Source: Thermoplasmata archaeon (lineage in GTDB: Archaea; Thermoplasmatota; Thermoplasmata; Thermoplasmatales; Thermoplasmataceae). Taken from it: DNA of 13,570 nucleotides. Below the pieces are notes generated by a model, which worked only from the letters and a program-made list of their open reading frames with translations, was not told the origin of the DNA and did not search any database. Position numbers and translations under genes: made by a program. The stretch covers positions 1,089 through 14,658 of the forward strand of contig JAKAUD010000030.1 of assembly GCA_021827885.1 (NCBI GenBank), in the 5' to 3' direction. This document shows, one piece after another, positions 12,840 to 13,570 of this stretch; position 1 is the stretch's first letter; every line of letters begins with the position of its first letter.

Positions 12840-13570
12840 CTATCCCCCGATGATTTGAACGTTTACCCCTATTGTCAGAGTAGCTGAAATTCCATAGGTA
12901 TGAAGCGTATAGTCATCGTTTGCGGTTCCAAAATCCATGTTGAAATAATTCGGTGTTCCGATGGAAGCTGGGCCAAATGTACCAAAAGAGCCTACCCATC
13001 CAGGTACCGTAATACCCCAGTAAATGCCCTAGAGTCTTAGGTTACCTGAAAAACTCTTCCTGGTAAGCCTTGAAGGCCTGTTTGAGTATCATTTGAGAGG
13101 GACCCAGTTCTTTGGCTTTTTCCTTTAGATAATGGGTGTTGCTTCTGAGTTTCGAAGGTCCCATTAAAAACCCCCCATAATTTGTGATATTCCGATTGGG
13201 GAAAGTTCAGTGTAAAAATCACGTATTCGGGCAGCCCCATCTGTTCTATGTCCGGATTCACATTGGAGTGGAAAAGTTGATCACTTTGCATCAGGAAATA
13301 GGCCCACATTTTTGCTGTAAGCCAACCATTACTGACGGAACTACTTTGCTGATTCAAGATCACCCTTCCACTTCCGATTGCCATAATTGGCCTCTCCCGA
13401 TACTGCATGTTTGTACTTTATGCTGTAGTAACTGGAATCTTCTCTGATTGTCGATCTGCCCCACCAATTTATTTGATAATTTCCGCCCTGTATCTTAAGG
13501 TCTTCCTACTTTTCGTACCCACATTCGCCAGATACAGGCTGGGTAGAAAGACGACAAGCGCTAAACAGCC
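12840..13570 (-). pseudogene. Multiply frameshifted exported-protein gene, running off the window
   Basis: Four coding-looking stretches follow each other on the minus strand in alternating frames. From 13570, LALVVFLPSLYLANVG looks like a signal peptide. Then 13505-13344 reads DLKIQGGNYQINWW and IKYKHAVSGEANYG. Then up to about 13460-13037 reads SNGWLTAKMWAYFLM, GLPEYVIFTLNFPQ and WGVFNGTFET. Finally 13028-12840 reads GIYWGITVPGWVGSFGTFG and ISATLTIGVNVQIIGG, ending in TAG. All three minus frames carry a stop within 13029-13044, so no single frameshift joins the last two parts. Composition matches the neighbouring surface proteins. It was probably the first or an early gene of this operon. 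Sequencing errors could mimic one shift but hardly all. Confidence 0.7.

Overview
The window looks like accessory DNA from an archaeon, most likely a Thermoplasmatales-type acidophilic euryarchaeon; this is inferred from gene families and signals, not from a marker gene. Several genes have an A/T-rich TATA box about 23-29 nt upstream of the start codon, the pattern of leaderless archaeal transcripts. Internal operon genes instead carry GGTGA or GGAGG ribosome binding sites complementary to the archaeal 16S 3' end. GTG and TTG starts are used. Secreted proteins are rich in Asn/Ser/Thr with many N-x-S/T sequons. A DUF929-type protein is present, a family I know mainly from Thermoplasmatales and Sulfolobales.

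Layout. 1-2050: the tail of an upstream ORF (faintly TnpB-like), a small winged-helix protein, a convergent two-helix membrane protein, and a divergent NYN-domain ribonuclease gene that overlaps a 40-residue zinc-ribbon-like ORF. 2074-3964: two divergent ribbon-helix-helix (RHH) regulators separated by a palindrome-rich spacer; the right-hand one overlaps a membrane GT2 glycosyltransferase gene by 4 nt. 3995-4672: a hairpin and a serine recombinase gene broken by one in-frame TGA. 4788-6166: a tight two-gene operon made of an AbrB-DUF488 fusion and a zinc-knuckle protein, with an inverted repeat between TATA box and start codon. 6210-6457: a relic of the 5' end of a tyrosine-integrase gene. 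6464-9718: a three-gene operon for exported or membrane-anchored proteins (585-aa secreted protein, 221-aa anchored protein, DUF929 protein). 9719-10161: no convincing gene. 10162-11611: a 5'-truncated DDE transposase with an intact catalytic signature, joined to a second copy of the same integrase 5' fragment. 11645-13570: a second exported-protein operon whose first gene is a multiply frameshifted pseudogene.

The two integrase fragments are direct repeats of about 230 bp, 5.15 kb apart. Each lies just downstream of an exported-protein operon on the same strand. Together with the broken recombinase and truncated transposase, they indicate repeated element insertion and decay. The intact and least explained modules are the AbrB-DUF488/zinc-protein pair, the RHH-RHH-glycosyltransferase group, the NYN/zinc-ribbon pair, and the 585-aa/221-aa/DUF929 surface operon. 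I found no tRNA, rRNA or CRISPR array.
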